Below are positions 23,248 through 40,529 of a stretch of 64,000 nucleotides of DNA, piece after piece. Positions within the stretch are counted from its first letter, which is position 1. Each line of letters opens with the position of its first letter. The notes below the pieces were generated by a model. It saw nothing but the letters and a program-made list of their open reading frames with translations. It searched no databases and had not been told where the DNA came from. Source of the DNA: Sphingomonas adhaesiva (GTDB taxonomy: Bacteria; Pseudomonadota; Alphaproteobacteria; Sphingomonadales; Sphingomonadaceae); the NCBI RefSeq assembly GCF_002374855.1, contig NZ_NWVC01000002.1:496001-560000 (forward strand). Reading direction: 5' to 3'. Both the position numbers and the translations under genes were made by a program.

Positions 23248-23781
23248 TTACGGCAAACGGATCGTCACACGCGTCCCGATCATGTCCAGCCCGGGGTTCT
23301 GCCGGCTGAAGAGCTGCGCATGGCTCAGGTGCGTCCATTGCACCTCCGCGGTGACGCGCGGCAGGATCGTGAACCCTACGCCCAGTTCCGGCTCGAACAC
23401 CACGCGGCTGCCCAGATCGGTGCGAAATCCGTCCGCCCCGACGCGATAGGACGGCCCGTCATGCACCGCCAGGCCAATCCCCGGCCGCACGAAAAAGCCC
23501 GGGAGCCCCACCGTCAGCGCAAGACCCGCCGCCGCGAAGCTGGTGTCGCCGCGCGTGTTCGCCGAGACGAAGGCATAGGGGCGCAGCGTCGCGACGCCCG
23601 CGTTCAGTACCGGCTTGCCCCGCACCCCCAGCTGAAGGTCGGTGCCGCCCTCCCCGGTCGCCTTGGTCAGCGGGGTGTCGACGCCGTGCGACAGGACGCC
23701 GACGAACACCTCCTGCGCATCGGCGGAACGGGGGAGCAGCACCAGCAGGGCACCGACCAGCAAGAGGATGACACGCAACAT
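23248..23781 (-). CDS. PagL-like outer-membrane lipid A 3-O-deacylase (acyloxyacyl hydrolase family)
   Basis: 177 residues: a signal peptide (ILLLVGALLVLLPRSADA) and an eight-stranded-barrel-like body ending WTHLSHAQLFSRQNPGLDMI. His151 and Ser153 fit the HxS catalytic signature of PagL, and NPG follows as in the family. The expected catalytic Glu about 12 residues later is not evident; Asp166 is the nearest acid, so activity is uncertain. PagL removes the 3-linked acyl chain of lipid A; sphingomonads use glycosphingolipids instead of LPS, so the true substrate is an open question. It is co-oriented with the Pro-rich protein gene. Confidence 0.75.
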   Translation of the reverse strand: MLRVILLLVGALLVLLPRSADAQEVFVGVLSHGVDTPLTKATGEGGTDLQLGVRGKPVLNAGVATLRPYAFVSANTRGDTSFAAAGLALTVGLPGFFVRPGIGLAVHDGPSYRVGADGFRTDLGSRVVFEPELGVGFTILPRVTAEVQWTHLSHAQLFSRQNPGLDMIGTRVTIRLP

Positions 23782-23827
23782 GCCCCTCCCCTACCCCTTC
23801 AACCCGCGCGGCGATAGCAGCGCGCGG

Positions 23828-23856
23828 TTGACGCTGTGCCAGTGCGGGCTTATATC
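23828..23856 (+). promoter_or_regulatory. Strong rpoBC promoter
   Basis: TTGACG (23828-23833), a 17-base spacer and TATATC (23851-23856; TTATAT with a 16-base spacer is an equal reading). It is the best promoter match in the window. It implies that rpoBC is transcribed independently of rplJL, with a leader of roughly 170-180 bases. Confidence 0.7.
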
Positions 23857-24039
23857 GCGGCAACTTTCCACAGCCTCGGGACATGGCGCGCCGTCGCGCA
23901 GCGCGTCGTACGGATGGGGGCTGGAAAGACAGGACGCTGACAGGCTGCCGTCTCCCGATGATCGGGATTAGACGTGCGGCCTTTCGTCGTTACTGACCCC
24001 AGCGCCCGTGAATTCTGGCTGACGAGGCACAAAGCTCTT

Positions 24040-28215
<4,176 letters not shown>

Positions 28216-28226
28216 ACAGCCCTTCG

Positions 28227-28329
28227 CCCTCTCCCCGGCGGGGAGAGGGTCGGGGTGAGGGGCGGCGCCTCCTAGAGGCCAGCGCCTGCGGCGCCCCCTC
28301 ACCCAACCCTCTCCCCGGCGGGGAGAGGG
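28227..28329. repeat. Palindromic repeat (family 2 variant) between rpoB and rpoC
   Basis: A 23-base sequence, itself a palindrome (CCCTCTCCCC-GGC-GGGGAGAGGG), occurs identically at 28227-28249 and 28307-28329. Between them GGGTGAGGGG...GCGCC and GGCGC...CCCCTCACCC pair, so the whole 103 bases can fold into one long stem. It fills most of the rpoB-rpoC gap and must be transcribed with both genes. There is no U tract, so it is unlikely to be a terminator. Confidence 0.85.
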
Positions 28330-28355
28330 CTACGAATTGAAAGAGGTTCATCAAG

Positions 28356-32642
<4,287 letters not shown>

Positions 32643-32675
32643 TCCTCCCCGCCCGATCGGGTAACTGACGCGAAA

Positions 32676-32710
32676 GGCCGTCGTCCGGGATACCGGACGG
32701 CGGCTTTTTC
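32676..32710 (+). terminator. Rho-independent terminator after rpoC
   Basis: A 12-bp stem (GCCGTCGTCCGG at 32677-32688 with CCGGACGGCGGC at 32693-32704, one G-U pair) and a 4-base loop, followed by TTTTT. Confidence 0.9.
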
Positions 32711-32756
32711 GTATGTACCCTGCCGGCATTGGCATCGAGCGGGGAGAACAGGAAGA

Positions 32757-34253
32757 ATGGCAACGACGGCACCGCAGCGGCGGGGCAAGCTGCGCCGCTG
32801 GTGGTCGATGTGGGTGGTGCGCGGGGTCGATCACGATGCGGTGCTGCGCCAGATCGCGGAGGATTCCGGCTGGTCGGGGCGCTACGCCTTCCTGATCGTC
32901 ATTTCCGCGGCCATTTCGCTGCTGGGGCTGTTGATGCCGTCGGTGGCGGTGCTGATCGGCGCGATGCTGCTATCGCCGCTGATGATGCCGATCATCGGCC
33001 TGGGTTTCGGCATCGCCACGGTCGACCCGCGCGAGATACGCCGCGCGGCGGTGGCGCTGCTGGCCGGGGCCGCGCTGGCTATCGCGCTGACGGTGATATG
33101 CGTCGCCCTGTCGCCGATCCAGACGATCACCAGCGAGATCGCCGGGCGCACCCGCCCGACATTGTTCGACCTGCTCGTCGCGCTTCTGTCCGCGGTCGCG
33201 GGCGCCTATGCGCTGATCCGCGGGCGGGGCGGCACGGTGGTGGGCGTCGCGATCGCGATCGCGCTGATGCCGCCGCTGGTCGTCGTCGGCTTCGGCATCG
33301 CGACGCTCAACTGGACGGTCTTCACCGGCGCGCTGCTGCTGTTCACCACCAATGCGGTGACGATCGCGCTGACTGCGGCGCTGGTCGCGCGGCTCTATGG
33401 TTTCGGCAGCCACCTGTCGCCGCAGCATACCGGCTGGCAGCTGGTCCTGTTCGTCGTCTCGCTCGGCCTGCTGTCGGTGCCGCTGGGTGCGGCGCTGCGC
33501 CAGATCGCGTTCGAGGCGATCGCCCAGCGCCAGGTGCGCGAGACGATCGCCAACCGTTTTCCCACCGCATCGCGGCTGGGGCAGCTCGACATTGATTTCG
33601 GCGCGGAGCCGATCCGCATCCGCGCCGTCGTCTTCACCCCGCGCCTCGACCCCGCGGCGGATCGCGCACTGGCCGGCGACCTGCGTCGGCGGCTGGCGCA
33701 TGGTATCGACCTGCACGTCGACCAGTTGCAGGTCGCGCCCGACGACGGCGGCGCCGAGGCGGCGCAACTGGCGCGCGCCGCGGCCGGTGCCAAAAGCGAC
33801 GACGGCGACGATCGCCGCCGCCAGCGGATGATCGCCGATGTCGCGCTGATTGCGGGCGTTCCCGCCACGGCGGTGCGCACCGATGGGGACGCGCGCACGC
33901 TCCACGTCACGGCCGCCGCGCTGCCCGGGCTGCCGCTCGCGGGATATCGGTCGCTGGAACAGCGCGCGACGCAGGCCGCTGCACCTTGGTCGGTCGCGCT
34001 GGTGCCGCCCACCGACACCCCGCTGCCGACGCTCGCGATCACCGATGGCGTGATCGACGATGCGGCAATGGGCAGCGCCGCCTGGGCCGCGATGCGCAGC
34101 GGGCGTACCGTGACGATCGACGGTGGCAGCGCGGCGCAGCGCCGCGCCGTTGCCGCCGGGATCGTCGCGCGCGGTGGCGCGGCGACGGAGGGCGTGGCAG
34201 GCGGACGGCTGCGGCTAGGCTGGCAGGCCGCCGCCCCCGCAGCCGATCAGTAG
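32757..34253 (+). CDS. DUF389 family polytopic membrane protein
   Basis: 498 residues. About six membrane segments in residues 45-255 carry the DUF389/TIGR00341 signatures LMPSVAVLIGAMLLSPLMMP and GVAIAIALMPPLVVVGFGIA with LFTTNAVTIALT. A soluble C-terminal half (about 275-498) is Ala-rich with no recognised domain. Family members are uncharacterised inner-membrane proteins. AGGAAG precedes the ATG. Its last 7 bases overlap the convergent end of proS. Confidence 0.88.
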   Translation: MATTAPQRRGKLRRWWSMWVVRGVDHDAVLRQIAEDSGWSGRYAFLIVISAAISLLGLLMPSVAVLIGAMLLSPLMMPIIGLGFGIATVDPREIRRAAVALLAGAALAIALTVICVALSPIQTITSEIAGRTRPTLFDLLVALLSAVAGAYALIRGRGGTVVGVAIAIALMPPLVVVGFGIATLNWTVFTGALLLFTTNAVTIALTAALVARLYGFGSHLSPQHTGWQLVLFVVSLGLLSVPLGAALRQIAFEAIAQRQVRETIANRFPTASRLGQLDIDFGAEPIRIRAVVFTPRLDPAADRALAGDLRRRLAHGIDLHVDQLQVAPDDGGAEAAQLARAAAGAKSDDGDDRRRQRMIADVALIAGVPATAVRTDGDARTLHVTAAALPGLPLAGYRSLEQRATQAAAPWSVALVPPTDTPLPTLAITDGVIDDAAMGSAAWAAMRSGRTVTIDGGSAAQRRAVAAGIVARGGAATEGVAGGRLRLGWQAAAPAADQ

Positions 34254-35776
34254 GAGCGGCCGATCAGCACCCGTTCGACGGCCGGCGCGCCGGTGAAGAC
34301 GCACGCGCCGTCGGCCGCAGGCTGATCCATGGGGGCGTTGCGCAGTGTCAGTTTCAACGCCTTCAGCTTCTCCACCACCGCCTCCAGCGCGGCGCCGGTC
34401 GGGCGCGACCATTGCACTTCGCGCCAGCCGGGGTTCCTGGCGCCTTCCGCGAAATGCGCCTCCACCGCGGCCCAGTCCGCGGCGGGGGTGATGTTCGCGT
34501 GCAGCCGGTCGCGCGCCTGCGTGAACAGCGCCTGCTGGATTTCCTCCAGCATCGCCCCCGCCGCGGCGACGAAGGCGTCGCGGGCCGTCGCGACGCTGTC
34601 GAGCTTGCCGTCCTCGCGATACAGCCGGTCGCGGCGGATGACCGAGACGTTGCCGGCCGCCATGTCGCGCCCGCCGACCTCGATGACGATCGGCGCGCCC
34701 TTCTTGACCCAGCCCCAGCGCTTGTTGGTGGACTTCACCGCCTTCAGGTCAAGCAGCGCGCGTACCGGTTCGCCCAGCGCGCTTTCCCGCGACAGCGCGG
34801 CCTGCAATTCCTTGCAATAGGCGACCAGCGCCTCGTCCTCGGGGGTGTCGCGCAGCATCGGCACGATCACCACCTGCCACGGCGCGACGCGCGGCGGCAC
34901 GCGCAGCCCGTCGTCGTCGCCATGCACCATGATGAGGCCGCCGATCATCCGCGTCGACACGCCCCAGCTGGTCGTGTTGGCCAGTTCCAGCTGCCCCTCG
35001 GCATTCTGGAAGCGGATGTTCTGCGCCTTGGCGAAATTGGTGCCCAGGAAATGGCTTGTGCCCGCCTGGAGCGCCTTGCCGTCCTGCATCATCGCCTCGA
35101 TGCTGTAGGTCGCGACCGCGCCGGGGAAGCGTTCGTTCTCCGGCTTTTCGCCCGCGATCACCGGCAGCGCGATGCAGGTTTCGGCGAACTCGCGATAGAC
35201 CTCCAGCATCTTGAGCGTTTCGGCCTGCGCCTCCTGCGCGGTGGCGTGCGCGGTATGCCCCTCCTGCCACAGGAACTCGGCGGTGCGCAGGAACATGCGG
35301 GTGCGCATCTCCCAGCGCACGACATTGGCCCACTGGTTGATGAGCACCGGCAGGTCGCGCCACGACTGGACCCAGCGCGCGAAGGCGTGGCCGATCACCG
35401 TCTCGCTGGTCGGGCGGACGACCAGCGGTTCCTCCAGCTTCGCGGCGGGATCGGGGACCAGCCGACCCTTCCCGTCGGCGACCAGCCGGTGGTGGGTGAC
35501 GACCGCCATCTCCTTGGCGAAGCCATCGACGTGGCTGGCCTCTTCCTCGAAATAGGACAGCGGGATGAACAGCGGGAAATAGCAATTCTCGTGGCCGGTC
35601 GCCTTGATGCGATCGTCGAGCAGCCGCTGGATCCGTTCCCAGATGCCATAGCCCCACGGCCGGATGACCATGCACCCACGCACGCCGCTTTCCTCGGCCA
35701 GGTCGGCCTCGGTGATGACGGTCTGGTACCAGGCGGCGAAGTCCGCCTCGCGGGTGACGGAAAGGGCGTGTTTCAT
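34247..35776 (-). CDS. proS: Prolyl-tRNA synthetase, archaeal/eukaryotic-like (long C-terminal extension) type
   Basis: 509 residues. Class II motifs: GCMVIRPWGYGIWERIQRLL, LVVRPTSETVIGHAFARW (motif 2) and the motif 3-like GTSHFLGTNFAKAQNIRF, followed by an anticodon-binding domain and the terminal CVFTGAPAVERVLIGRSY. The absence of the bacterial INS editing domain and the C-terminal zinc-domain-like extension ending in Tyr point to the ProRS type shared with archaea and eukaryotes. It charges tRNA-Pro. No second ProRS is visible here. It diverges from the EamA transporter gene. Confidence 0.94.
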   Translation of the reverse strand: MKHALSVTREADFAAWYQTVITEADLAEESGVRGCMVIRPWGYGIWERIQRLLDDRIKATGHENCYFPLFIPLSYFEEEASHVDGFAKEMAVVTHHRLVADGKGRLVPDPAAKLEEPLVVRPTSETVIGHAFARWVQSWRDLPVLINQWANVVRWEMRTRMFLRTAEFLWQEGHTAHATAQEAQAETLKMLEVYREFAETCIALPVIAGEKPENERFPGAVATYSIEAMMQDGKALQAGTSHFLGTNFAKAQNIRFQNAEGQLELANTTSWGVSTRMIGGLIMVHGDDDGLRVPPRVAPWQVVIVPMLRDTPEDEALVAYCKELQAALSRESALGEPVRALLDLKAVKSTNKRWGWVKKGAPIVIEVGGRDMAAGNVSVIRRDRLYREDGKLDSVATARDAFVAAAGAMLEEIQQALFTQARDRLHANITPAADWAAVEAHFAEGARNPGWREVQWSRPTGAALEAVVEKLKALKLTLRNAPMDQPAADGACVFTGAPAVERVLIGRSY

Positions 35777-35862
35777 GATCCGCGACCTAAACGAACCGGC
35801 GATTTTGGCAACCGGAGCGGTGCGGGGTTCCTTCGCCCCGCGCGCGCCGCTACGCGCAGCGC

Positions 35863-36762
35863 ATGTCCGGCGATCGCGTGCTGGCGGGCATCGCGCTGCG
35901 ATTGCTGGCCATCTTCTTCCTGTCGACCATGTCCGCGCTGGTGAAGTGGGGCGAGCATCGCGGCGCGACGCTGTTCGAGGGGATGTTCTGGCGGCAGGCG
36001 TGTGCGCTGCCGGTGGTGCTGGCGTTCGTGATGCGCGGGCCGGGCGGGCTGGCGTCGTTGCGGACGACGCGGTTTCGCGGGCATCTGGCGCGGGCGATGG
36101 TCGGGCTGGTGGGGATGGTGTTCACGTTCGGCGCGGTGATCCTGCTGCCGCTGGCGGAGGCGACGACGTTCCAGTTCACGGTGCCGATCTTCGCGACCAT
36201 CCTGGGCGCGACGCTGCTGAAGGAGCCGACCGGAATCCAGCGGTGGGCGGCGGTGCTGGTGGGGTTCGCAGGCGTGCTGGTGGTCGCCCAGCCGGGCGGC
36301 GCGCATATTGCGCCGGCGGGGGCGGCGGTGGGCCTGCTGGCGGCGCTGTTTGTCGCGCTGGTCGCGGTGCTGCTGCGCCAGTTGCGCGACGAACCGGCCG
36401 GCACCACCGTGTTCTGGTTCACCGCGCTGACGCTGCCGCTGATCGCCATCCCCTATGCCTTCCACCTCAAGCCGCACGATGCCGGGACCTGGGCGATCCT
36501 GGCGGCGACCGGCGTGGTCGGCGCGCTGGGGCAATTGTCGCTGACCGCCGCGTCGCGGCTCGCGCCGGTCACCGCAGTGGTGCCGATGGACTATTCGGGG
36601 CTGCTGTGGGCAACGATCTACGGGTGGCTGCTGTTCGGCGCCCTGCCCGCGCCGATGACATGGGTGGGGGCGCCGATCATCATCGCCAGCGGGCTGTTCA
36701 TCGTGTGGCGCGAACACCGGCTGGGCCGGCAGCAGACGATGACGGCGGCGCCGGACGATTGA
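35863..36762 (+). CDS. EamA-family (DMT) transporter
   Basis: 299 residues with ten predicted membrane helices in two repeats of five (first half LLAIFFLSTMSALVKWGEHR, second half VFWFTALTLPLIAIPYAFH and onward). The motif EATTFQFTVPIFATILGATL near the end of the first repeat and VVPMDYSGLLWATIYGWLLF in the second are typical of EamA proteins. These usually export metabolites or amino acids; the substrate is not predictable. Ribosome-site signals before 35863 are weak. Confidence 0.87.
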   Translation: MSGDRVLAGIALRLLAIFFLSTMSALVKWGEHRGATLFEGMFWRQACALPVVLAFVMRGPGGLASLRTTRFRGHLARAMVGLVGMVFTFGAVILLPLAEATTFQFTVPIFATILGATLLKEPTGIQRWAAVLVGFAGVLVVAQPGGAHIAPAGAAVGLLAALFVALVAVLLRQLRDEPAGTTVFWFTALTLPLIAIPYAFHLKPHDAGTWAILAATGVVGALGQLSLTAASRLAPVTAVVPMDYSGLLWATIYGWLLFGALPAPMTWVGAPIIIASGLFIVWREHRLGRQQTMTAAPDD

Positions 36763-36798
36763 TGATCCGGCGGCCAGGGCGACGTTAGAGCCCGACCG

Positions 36799-38394
36799 CT
36801 ATTCCGCCGCCTCGGCCACCGCGACCGGGGGTTTCCAGCGCAGCACCGGCTTGCGCGCGGCGAGCGTTTCGTCGAGGCGCGCGCGCGGGGCGAAGTGCGG
36901 CGCGGTCTTGAGCGCCATGTCGCCCGCCTTCGCGCGTTCCGCCACCGAGCGCAGCGCGCCGATGAACTGGTCGAGCGCGGCCTTGCTCTCGGTCTCGGTC
37001 GGCTCGACCAGCATCGCGCCGTGGACCACCAGCGGGAAATACATGGTCATCGGGTGGAAGCCCTCGTCGATCAGCCCCTTGGCCACGTCGATCGTCGAGA
37101 AGCCCTCCGCCAGCCCACGGTCGCTGAAGATCGCTTCGTGCATGCACGGTCCGCTGGCCGCGAACGGCGCGTCGAGCGTGTCCTCCAGCGAACGCAGCAC
37201 GTAATTGGCGTTGAGCACCGCATCCTCGGCGACCTGCCGCAGCCCGTCCGCCCCATGGCTGAGGATATAGGCGAGCGCGCGCGTGAACATGCCCATCTGG
37301 CCGTGGAAGGCGGTCATCCGCCCGAAGCTGTCGAGCGTGCCGTCGAAATGCTCGTTCGAGAATTCCTCGGCGCGCTCCTCCTCGATCAGGTGGACGTAGC
37401 CGTCGGCGGTCCGCGCGGTGAACGGCAGCGGGCCGAACGGTGCCAGCGCCTCCGACAGCACCACCGGCCCCGACCCCGGCCCGCCGCCGCCATGGGGCGT
37501 GGAGAAGGTCTTGTGCAGGTTGATGTGCATCGCATCGACGCCCAGATCGCCCGGGCGCACGCGCCCGACGATCGCGTTGAAGTTCGCGCCGTCGCAATAG
37601 ACGTAGCCGCCCGCGGCATGGACCGCGTCGCTGATCTCCTTCAGATCGCGTTCGAACAGGCCGCAGGTATTGGGGTTGGTGATCATCACCGCCGCGACAT
37701 CCGGCCCCAGCCGCGCCTTCAGCGCCGCGGTATCGACGCGCCCGTCGGCGGTGGCGGGAATATCCTCCACCGTAAAGCCCGCGAAGGCCGCCGTCGCCGG
37801 ATTGGTGCCGTGCGCGCTTTCGGGCACCAGCACGACCTTGCGATGCCCCTCCCCGCGCTTCTCCAGTGCCGCCTTGATGCACAGGATGCCGCACAATTCG
37901 CCGTGTGCGCCCGCCTTCGGGCTCATCGCGACGCCGTACATGCCGGTCAGCTTGATGAGCCACATCGCCAGTTCGTTGATGACGCCCAGCGCACCCTGCA
38001 CCGTGTCGACCGGTTGGAGCGGATGGACGTCGGCGAAGCCGGGCAGCCGCGCGACCTTTTCGTTGAGGCGCGGATTGTGCTTCATCGTGCACGACCCCAG
38101 CGGGAACAGCCCCAGGTCGATGGCGTAATTCTGTCGGCTGAGGCGGGTATAGTGGCGCACCGTTTCCTGTTCGGACAGGCCCGCCAGCCCGATCGGCGCG
38201 GTGCGGGTCAGGTCGCCGAGCCGCGAGCCGGCCACGTCGCCGGCGGCGAAATCGACGCCGGTCGTCTCGGTCGAGCCGATCTCGAAGATCAGCGGCTCTT
38301 CCAGCATCAGCGCGCGATTGCCGGTGAAGGTCGCCGGGGCGCCATCGCCCTGCTGCGGAGTGCTAGGGCGCCAGCCGCTCTGGTTCAGTGCCAT
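36799..38394 (-). CDS. gcvPB: Glycine dehydrogenase (decarboxylating) subunit 2 (P-protein beta half)
   Basis: 531 residues starting at ATG 38394 (MALNQSGWRPSTPQQG); the ORF extends upstream to 38658 without family resemblance. It carries the PLP lysine in MHINLHKTFSTPHGGGGPGS (about residue 294) and GSCTMKHNPRLNE near the start. With GcvPA it makes the split P-protein that decarboxylates glycine and passes the aminomethyl group to GcvH. The start lacks an ideal ribosome site, with AAAGG about 12 bases away. It lies 279 bases after gcvPA, with short direct repeats and one hairpin repeat in the gap. Confidence 0.96.
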   Translation of the reverse strand: MALNQSGWRPSTPQQGDGAPATFTGNRALMLEEPLIFEIGSTETTGVDFAAGDVAGSRLGDLTRTAPIGLAGLSEQETVRHYTRLSRQNYAIDLGLFPLGSCTMKHNPRLNEKVARLPGFADVHPLQPVDTVQGALGVINELAMWLIKLTGMYGVAMSPKAGAHGELCGILCIKAALEKRGEGHRKVVLVPESAHGTNPATAAFAGFTVEDIPATADGRVDTAALKARLGPDVAAVMITNPNTCGLFERDLKEISDAVHAAGGYVYCDGANFNAIVGRVRPGDLGVDAMHINLHKTFSTPHGGGGPGSGPVVLSEALAPFGPLPFTARTADGYVHLIEEERAEEFSNEHFDGTLDSFGRMTAFHGQMGMFTRALAYILSHGADGLRQVAEDAVLNANYVLRSLEDTLDAPFAASGPCMHEAIFSDRGLAEGFSTIDVAKGLIDEGFHPMTMYFPLVVHGAMLVEPTETESKAALDQFIGALRSVAERAKAGDMALKTAPHFAPRARLDETLAARKPVLRWKPPVAVAEAAE

Positions 38395-38451
38395 CGGATC
38401 ACAGACCTTTCGACGTCGCGGCGGCGGGGCCGGCACGACGGTTGCTGAAAA

Positions 38452-38498
38452 CGAATGTTGCGAATGTTGAGACGATCGCGGCCTTTTCGCGAATGTTG
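38452..38498. repeat. Three CGAATGTTG direct repeats upstream of gcvPB
   Basis: CGAATGTTG occurs at 38452, immediately again at 38461, and at 38490; the last two continue as CGAATGTTGAGAC. They lie in the untranslated region before gcvPB, about 60-100 bases upstream of its start. Possibly a protein binding site. Confidence 0.55.
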
Positions 38499-38623
38499 AG
38501 ACCCGGTGCCATGTGGTTGGCAAAGCACGGGAATTCCAACATGGCCAGCGGTTCGTCGGTTTGGCGTGGTACGGGGAGGCACCCGTTCGTCGCCCCGTCG
38601 GCCGGTGCGTACGCGGCTCGATG

Positions 38624-38648
38624 GACCCCGGCGCGAGGCCGGGGTGAC
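38624..38648. repeat. Single-hairpin partial copy of the family 1 repeat
   Basis: GACCCCGGC-GCGAG-GCCGGGGTGAC matches one hairpin of the two-hairpin family 1 element. It lies 26 bases after the gcvPA stop, in the gcvPA-gcvPB gap. Confidence 0.7.
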
Positions 38649-38673
38649 GGGAGAACAAGTGGCAGGTCGCGCG

Positions 38674-40032
38674 TCACGCCAGCGCCTCCTCCAGCGCAGT
38701 GGCCAGCGCCTCGACGTCATCGTCGGTGACGGTTTCGGTCACCGCGACGACCAGCCCGTTGGCGAGCGCGTCCTCACCCGGATAGAGCCGCCCCAGCGAC
38801 ACGCCCGCCAGCACGCCGCGATCGGCGAGCGCGCGCACCACCGGTCGCGCCTCCTTCCCGATATCCAGCGTGAATTCGTTGAAGAACGTATCGTTGACGA
38901 CGCGCACGCCCGGCACCTTCGCCAGCCGGTCGGCCGCGCGACAGGCATTGGCGTGGTTGATCCCGGCCAGCCGGCGAAGCCCCGCCTCGCCCAGCAGGGT
39001 CATGTGGATCGAGAAGGCCAGCGCACACAGGCCGGAATTGGTGCAGATGTTGCTGGTCGCCTTTTCGCGGCGGATATGCTGTTCGCGCGTCGACAGCGTC
39101 AGCACGAAGCCGCGCTTGCCATCGGCATCGACCGTCTGGCCGCAGAAGCGCCCCGGCGTCTGGCGCAGATATTTCTCCTTGCACCCGAACAGCCCGACAT
39201 ACGGCCCGCCGAACTGCAGGCCGACGCCCAGCGACTGCCCCTCGCCCACGACGATATCGGCGTCCATTTCGCCGGGCGAGCGGATCGCGCCCAGCGCCAC
39301 CGGCTCGGTCACCACCGCGATCAGCAGCGCCTTCTTCGCATGGCAGGCATCGGCCAGCGGGGTCAGGTCCGCGATGCGGCCCAGGATATCGGGATATTGC
39401 ACGACGACGCACGACGTCTCGTCGTCGATCTTCGCGATCAGCGCGTCGATATCGGTGTCGGCGCCCAGAACCGGCAGCGCGGTGTCGAGCACGTCGCCGG
39501 TATATTTCGCCATCGTCTTCGCGACCGAGACGTAATGCGGGTGCAGCCCGCCCGACAGGATCGCCTTGCCCCGCCGCGTGATGCGCCGCGCCATGCCGAT
39601 CGCTTCCCAGCAGGCGGTCGACCCGTCGTACATGCTGGCGTTCGCCACGTCCGTTCCCAGCAGCGAGGCGACCTGCGTCTGGAATTCGAACAGCATCTGC
39701 AACGTGCCCTGCGCGATTTCCGGCTGGTAGGGCGTGTAGGCGGTCAGGAATTCGCCGCGCTGGATCAGGTGATCGACGCTGGCGGGGACGTGATGGCGAT
39801 ACGCACCCGCCCCCAGGAAGAACGGCACGTCGCCCGCCACCATGTTCTTGCGCGCCAGCGCGGTCATGTGGCGTTCGACCGCCAGTTCGCTGGCATGGCC
39901 GGGCAAATCGCGGATCGGCCCGTCGAGCCGCGCCGCTTCCGGCACGTCGGCGAACAGATCGTCGATCGAGGACGCACCGATGACCGACAGCATTTCAGCC
40001 CGGTCGGCGGGGGTAAGCGGCAGGTAGCGCAT
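38674..40032 (-). CDS. gcvPA: Glycine dehydrogenase (decarboxylating) subunit 1 (P-protein alpha half)
   Basis: 452 residues, starting [19 protein letters not shown], the usual GcvPA N-terminus. It includes [40 protein letters not shown] and [13 protein letters not shown]. It forms an alpha2beta2 P-protein with GcvPB. It is preceded by gcvH with 124 bases between, containing a two-hairpin repeat. Confidence 0.97.
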   Translation of the reverse strand: MRYLPLTPADRAEMLSVIGASSIDDLFADVPEAARLDGPIRDLPGHASELAVERHMTALARKNMVAGDVPFFLGAGAYRHHVPASVDHLIQRGEFLTAYTPYQPEIAQGTLQMLFEFQTQVASLLGTDVANASMYDGSTACWEAIGMARRITRRGKAILSGGLHPHYVSVAKTMAKYTGDVLDTALPVLGADTDIDALIAKIDDETSCVVVQYPDILGRIADLTPLADACHAKKALLIAVVTEPVALGAIRSPGEMDADIVVGEGQSLGVGLQFGGPYVGLFGCKEKYLRQTPGRFCGQTVDADGKRGFVLTLSTREQHIRREKATSNICTNSGLCALAFSIHMTLLGEAGLRRLAGINHANACRAADRLAKVPGVRVVNDTFFNEFTLDIGKEARPVVRALADRGVLAGVSLGRLYPGEDALANGLVVAVTETVTDDDVEALATALEEALA

Positions 40033-40052
40033 GATATTCCCTCGAAAAGACC

Positions 40053-40145
40053 GTCACCCCGGCGAAAGCCGGGGTCTCAGGCGGCGTGAGCGACGATCGC
40101 GGCGTCGTCCCTGCGGCGCGAGATGCCAGCCTGCGCTGGCATGAC
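40053..40145. repeat. Family 1 two-hairpin repeat between gcvH and gcvPA
   Basis: GTCACCCCGGCGAAAGCCGG opens the first hairpin and GATGCCAGCCTGCGCTGGCA forms the second, ending ATGAC. It occupies most of the untranslated gap and would be part of the gcv mRNA. Confidence 0.8.
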
Positions 40146-40156
40146 GGCCTGCGTCA

Positions 40157-40528
40157 TCACAGCTTGGCGACGAACGCGGCGTAGGCGGTTTCGTCCATCA
40201 GCTCTTCCAGCTCCGCCGGGTCGGACAGCGTGATCTTGAAGAACCAGCCCTCCCCTTCCGGATCGGAATTGACCAGCGACGGATCGTCGACCAGCGCCGG
40301 ATTGCCTTCCAGCACGGTGCCCGACGCGGGCGAATAGACGTCGGAGGCGGCCTTCACGCTTTCCACGACCGCGGCCTCGTCGCCCTTGGCGATGCGGCGG
40401 CCGTCGTCGGGCACCTCGACGAACACGATGTCGCCCAGCTGGCCCTGCGCATAATCGGAAATGCCGACCGTGCCGATGTCGCCATCGACGTCGATCCACT
40501 CATGATCCTCGGTGAAATAACGGCTCAT
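40157..40528 (-). CDS. gcvH: Glycine cleavage system H protein
   Basis: 123 residues, typical size. The lipoyl-lysine motif is [16 protein letters not shown] (Lys near residue 60), and the N-terminus reads [20 protein letters not shown]. The lipoate arm shuttles the aminomethyl group between P, T and L proteins. It starts 1 base after the gcvT stop, so gcvT and gcvH are tightly coupled. Confidence 0.98.
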   Translation of the reverse strand: MSRYFTEDHEWIDVDGDIGTVGISDYAQGQLGDIVFVEVPDDGRRIAKGDEAAVVESVKAASDVYSPASGTVLEGNPALVDDPSLVNSDPEGEGWFFKITLSDPAELEELMDETAYAAFVAKL

Positions 40529-40529
40529 C

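Noticed and set aside
28227..28329. A terminator between rpoB and rpoC
   Set aside because: Stems are strong but there is no U tract, and rpoC must be expressed; it fits a repeat better.
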